Part shown: in pieces, positions 7,973 to 10,026 of the stretch | Layout: every line of letters starts with the position of its first letter | How positions within the stretch are numbered: position 1 is the first letter of the stretch | Assembly (NCBI GenBank): GCA_003833135.1 | Contig: QZLH01001912.1 | Coordinates: 1,840-11,865 of the forward strand | DNA: 10,026 bases | DNA from: Oehlia diaphana | Taxonomy: Eukaryota; Glomeromycota; Glomeromycetes; Glomerales; Glomeraceae | Reading direction: 5' to 3' | Position numbers and translations under genes: made by a program | Notes under the pieces: generated by a model | The model's input: only the letters and a program-made list of their open reading frames with translations | The model's database searches: none | What the model was told of the DNA's origin: nothing

Positions 7973-8482
7973 TTATAATAGTTTGATCGCCCAGTTTTTA
8001 TCAAGAGCTTCTCTAATTGCTGGCTTAAAGTCACTATCTCCAGCAAATGATATCACCGTAACAGGAATATAGCTCCACTTTCTGATTCTACTAGAAAAAT
8101 ATCTTGGGTCTGGACATGATTAGTTATTATAATTTTATCTTCCAATTTTCTTACAATCTTATTTAATTTTTTTTGTTTACACACTAATATTGTGTCATCA
8201 AGCTCATTATTATATTGTTTTATAGCCGTTTTTAGAGCACTTTTTCTCAATATATAGCTCCAATAGTTGGAAAATATACCCTTGGTAACCATGATTTAAA
8301 GTATAGCTTTCCGTAAATAATAAAAGTTCAAAATTTCAACTTTGAACCTTATTAGCCAAAATTTTTATTATTGTTATTTCTTTAATTTCCTTAACAAAGT
8401 TTTATAATTGTTTTCCAGTCTCTAGTCCTGTTATCATGTCACTAGACAGACGAGCTTGTGGAGTTTCATCTCTCGCAATTGT
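7973..8482 (-). pseudogene. NYN-domain (PIN-like ribonuclease) protein, frameshifted and truncated
   Basis: Read on the minus strand. The first part (8482 to about 8230) gives RDETPQARLSSDMITGLETG, KQL, a TAA, NFVKEIKEITIIKILANKVQ, a TGA, NFELLLFTESYTLNHGYQG. A shift near the A-rich stretch at 8215-8235 leads to a second frame (DDTILVCKQKKLNKIVRKLE then DKIIITNHVQTQDIF). A second shift near the T-run at about 8095-8100 restores the first frame: PVTVISFAGDSDFKPAIREA then LDKNWAIKLL and TAA. The block AGDSDFKPAI (GDSDF at 8027-8041) is the conserved C-terminal acidic motif of NYN domains, which bind metal and cleave RNA; proteins of this type are, as I recall, numerous in Rhizophagus. The expected DNSN-type first motif is not visible, and the protein ends just after the domain. 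The 79-codon frame 8053-8292, with an ATG, is only the middle piece. Two compensating shifts plus two stops make this a pseudogene. Confidence 0.65.
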
Positions 8483-9036
8483 TTAAAGGGCCGGCTTTCA
8501 CACCTATACGGAAAAAACGCGTGACACCAGCGCTGAATTTAAAGTTTTACCACCAACCTTCTTTATTGTCGTTGGCAAGATGGTCGCACCAAAATGTCTT
8601 TTCTAATAGACTAGGTATCATATATAGTAGTAGTACTTATCACGTTCGATACGTGAAATCGATTTTACAATTAGGTAATAACTATATGTACCGGATGAGA
8701 CTTTTCAACTTCCAGTTTACTCCAAGTGAAAATCCACGCATAAAAGAACAACAACGTAAACGTATTTTTGCTAAATCAAAACCGAAAGCGGGACAAACAC
8801 ACAAACTTGCTGACAAATTGGCTATCTCCAAGCAAAATCGTTTTCTTTTTCTTTTTTCGCAATATGTGAACAAACCTGTCAGACACTTAAAATACAATTC
8901 GTTAAAGACTGCACCAAACGAGGACGCTTACCCGTTTTTGATTCCTTATTATGCGCGACGTGCGCAACAGGCTGTGCTTCTATGCCTAAAAATTATCACA
9001 AAGGAAAATCACCTGTTGTTGTACCTCCAGAATTAA
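8446..9036 (+). CDS. Long open frame of unknown product, 196 codons, no ATG at its head
   Basis: The frame is open from just after a TAG at 8443 to a TAA at 9034, which is unlikely by chance at this base composition. The first in-frame ATG is far inside (near 8688). Text includes FKGPAFTPIRKKRVTPALNL, a basic stretch KEQQRKRIFAKSKPKAGQTH and KLADKLAISKQN. It has a net positive charge and no signal peptide or membrane helix. Its first part lies opposite the 5' end of the NYN pseudogene, so the true boundary is uncertain. From about 8840 another frame (8814-9230) competes. I do not recognise a family; a frameshifted mobile-element or captured gene is the best guess. Confidence 0.4.
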   Translation, partial: TDELVEFHLSQLFKGPAFTPIRKKRVTPALNLKFYHQPSLLSLARWSHQNVFSNRLGIIYSSSTYHVRYVKSILQLGNNYMYRMRLFNFQFTPSENPRIKEQQRKRIFAKSKPKAGQTHKLADKLAISKQNRFLFLFSQYVNKPVRHLKYNSLKTAPNEDAYPFLIPYYARRAQQAVLLCLKIITKENHLLLYLQN

Positions 9037-9230
9037 TCTTGGATACTACTCCATTACCAAATCGTACACAAAAAAGCTCCCCAAGTGGCCAAGCGTTCCA
9101 TATCGAACGATTCGATGAATTTAAGAAAAAAGCATATGACTTTGAATCAGTCAGAGCCGCTGAAAATGGCACTTCAGTGAAAAAGCTTCGATTGCGTGAT
9201 ATACAAAAGCAATCACGATGCTTTTCATGA
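8814..9230 (+). CDS. Overlapping open frame, probably continuing the 8446-9036 gene after a frameshift
   Basis: Open from after a TGA at 8811 to a TGA at 9228. The clearest coding text starts at the ATG at 8982: MPKNYHKGKSPVVVPPELIL, then a Thr/Pro/Ser stretch, AFHIERFDEFKKKAYDFESV and RAAENGTSVKKLRLRDIQKQ. Charged, AT-biased third positions support coding on this strand; the opposite strand reads Phe, Ser and Cys-rich. Upstream of the ATG are closely spaced cysteines (CATCATGC), which could be a metal site or chance. The switch from the previous frame could lie anywhere between the pyrimidine run at 8841-8858 and about 9030. No family recognised. Confidence 0.42.
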   Translation, partial: QIGYLQAKSFSFSFFAICEQTCQTLKIQFVKDCTKRGRLPVFDSLLCATCATGCASMPKNYHKGKSPVVVPPELILDTTPLPNRTQKSSPSGQAFHIERFDEFKKKAYDFESVRAAENGTSVKKLRLRDIQKQSRCFS

Positions 9231-9330
9231 GCACATGTCTGAGTTCAGAAAACGTGCAAGACGTACTACCGCACCCGCACGATGCGGGAATCTCGGATCC
9301 TTTATTCAGACGAAATTTTCTATGTTTTAA
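9181..9330 (+). pseudogene. Third frame segment, probable C-terminal part of the same broken gene
   Basis: Back in the frame of 8446-9036, 49 codons read KSFDCVIYKSNHDAFHEHMS, EFRKRARRTTAPARCGNLGS, FIQT and end at TAA 9328-9330. This Arg-rich text with local high G+C (9250-9300) is more convincing than the frame that overlaps it (9218-9529), which runs into Phe/Leu/Tyr-rich low-complexity sequence. The base composition falls sharply to AT-rich after about 9305, suggesting the edge of the inserted or less decayed segment. Confidence 0.35.
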
Positions 9331-9470
9331 TTTTGAGTTTATCTACTCAAATTATTTGTTAATTTTTTTATATTCATCTTACGACACATTTTGTCTTTGG
9401 TTAATTTATTTTGGTATTTTCAAACAATCTAGAATAGAGTGTACCACTCCACCTCTCACAGTATTTACAG

Positions 9471-9575
9471 ATGGCAGCCGATTGGCTGATAGAAAAATAC
9501 GGATCATTAGTCTTTTACCTTTTGTCTAAATTCGGCTGGTTTTTAGTCAGTTTTTATATTTGTATATCTAGTTAA
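9471..9575 (+). CDS. Small ORF, 34 codons, one membrane-type helix
   Basis: ATG directly after an acceptor-like TATTTACAG. The peptide starts MAADWLIEKYGSLVFYLLSK and continues FGWFLVSFYICISS before TAA: a short amphipathic head followed by about 20 hydrophobic residues. It could be a small membrane protein or a 3' exon; it may also be chance in AT-rich DNA. No family recognised. Confidence 0.25.
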   Translation: MAADWLIEKYGSLVFYLLSKFGWFLVSFYICISS

Positions 9576-9592
9576 GGTTTGTTTCATCGGAT

Positions 9593-9881
9593 TTATCCTT
9601 TGTTATGAGCGAGGATTAAAAGGTCTTCCAGTTCGATTTTTTTGACCAGTTTGTCTTTCAATTTTGTCCAGTGAGACTCCGCCTTTCTTAATATTTCCTC
9701 TATGCTTTCAAATATTTTTGATGAAATAAACTTTGTTAGAAAGTTTTTGACATCGTTCCAAACTAATAGATACTTGAAGTTATTTAAAAATACAGTACAT
9801 TGCGTAATTCCTTGCGAAAAACCTGCTTTAACACGAAAAAAAAAAATAATTTCTTGTTTGAGACGTAAAGCATTGGGAGCC
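9593..9881 (-). CDS. Probable 3' exon, Lys/Glu-rich C-terminus of an unknown protein
   Basis: On the minus strand a frame with clear coding character ends at a TAA at 9593-9595. It reads APNALRLKQE, KAGFSQGITQC, TVFLNNFKYLLVWNDVKNFL, then SSKIFESIEEILRKAESHWT and KLKDKLVKKIELEDLLILAH. There is no ATG at its head; a pyrimidine-rich TTTTCTTCTTTTATAG ending at 9882 looks like a splice acceptor, so I start the exon at 9881. A possible donor (GTGATT near 9928) would give a 47-nt intron and an upstream piece ending FVSKFNSW, but a stop lies about 20 codons before that. The charged C-terminal half is predicted helical. No family recognised; part of a mobile-element protein is possible. Confidence 0.4.
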
Positions 9882-9923
9882 CTATAAAAGAAGAAAAAAG
9901 AAAATAAACTAATTAATAAGAAA

Positions 9924-9975
9924 ATCACCTCCAAGAATTGAACTTGGACACAAAAATTGTGGAACCAACGGTGAT
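9924..9975 (-). other. tRNA-like three-stem fold
   Basis: Three stems nest in 52 bases: an outer ATCACC/GGTGAT (9924-9929 with 9970-9975), an inner 5-bp stem with a 7-base loop at 9931-9947 whose minus-strand text is CCAAG-TTCAATT-CTTGG (a good T arm; B box-like GTTCAATTC), and a CACAA/TTGTG stem with a 3-base loop at 9949-9961. There is no D arm and the anticodon-like loop is too small, so it is not a normal nuclear tRNA. It overlaps the region upstream of the minus-strand exon. It could be a tRNA-derived repeat or chance. Confidence 0.3.
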
Positions 9976-9979
9976 GGAT

Positions 9980-10020
9980 TTTGTTGAGTTGATAAGTTAT
10001 TAAGGAAAGAACTCAACAAA
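9980..10020. repeat. 11-bp inverted repeat
   Basis: TTTGTTGAGTT (9980-9990) and AACTCAACAAA (10010-10020) are perfect reverse complements with a 19-base spacer. They would form a hairpin or could be part of a mobile-element end; the window stops six bases later, so the context is missing. Confidence 0.5.
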
Positions 10021-10026
10021 GGAATG

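Noticed and set aside
7965..8414. Near-repeat of aacaaagttt(t)ataat at 7965 and 8393, flanking most of the NYN pseudogene
   Set aside because: Short, imperfect and AT-rich; not enough to call target-site duplications.
8682..8897. 71-codon minus-strand frame rich in Cys, Phe, Arg and Leu
   Set aside because: Its composition is that expected opposite a Lys-rich plus-strand coding frame.
9000..9228. Stop-free minus-strand reading opposite the 8814-9230 frame
   Set aside because: Rich in Phe, Ser and Cys and poor in Glu and Lys, as antisense of a charged sequence would be; the plus strand is favoured, not proven.
9450..9500. VFTDGSRL, resembling the RNase H motif of LINE-type retrotransposons
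   Set aside because: Only eight residues match, no other RNase H motif or reverse transcriptase is nearby, and the next 20 codons do not fit the fold.
9702..9887. 61-codon plus-strand frame opposite the minus-strand exon
   Set aside because: The minus strand has the better coding composition and a splice acceptor; this is its shadow.

Overview
The window looks like nuclear DNA of a fungus, most likely an arbuscular mycorrhizal (Glomeromycotina, Rhizophagus-like) genome. The grounds are very AT-rich spacers, short spliceosomal introns with CTAAC/CTAAT/CTGAT branch points, a CCGGACA-type repeat cluster at the left edge, and a decayed NYN-domain gene. The organism is inferred from style, not from a marker gene.

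Layout. Positions 38-177 hold the TCCGGA/GGACAA repeat cluster. Positions 240-1980 are mostly AT-rich spacer with two short candidate coding pieces (615-758 plus, 1236-1376 minus). The one gene I can reconstruct as intact is at 1985-3064 on the plus strand: four exons, three introns, 278 codons. It encodes a secreted, 26-cysteine protein. Its C-terminal half carries the cysteine spacing of stanniocalcin, a secreted glycoprotein family best known from vertebrates. Its N-terminal half is a separate 14-cysteine region, joined by a Ser/Gln/Pro linker.

Positions 3065-5110 are AT-rich and show no gene. From about 5115 to 7520 there are remains of dead genes: coiled-coil-like fragments on the plus strand (5350-6329) and a longer one on the minus strand (7016-7519). 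Their nonsense codons can nearly all be explained by single transitions. A third dead gene, on the minus strand at 7973-8482, keeps the C-terminal GDSDF motif of a NYN (PIN-like ribonuclease) domain and carries two compensating frameshifts.

The right end (8446-9330) is less AT-rich and has long overlapping open frames on the plus strand that no single frame explains; I read it as a damaged or foreign gene of unknown kind. After it come a 34-codon membrane-type small ORF (9471-9575), a minus-strand Lys/Glu-rich C-terminal exon (9593-9881), and a tRNA-like fold and an 11-bp inverted repeat at the very end. There is no operon logic here: apart from the secreted protein, the window is mainly spacer and gene remains.
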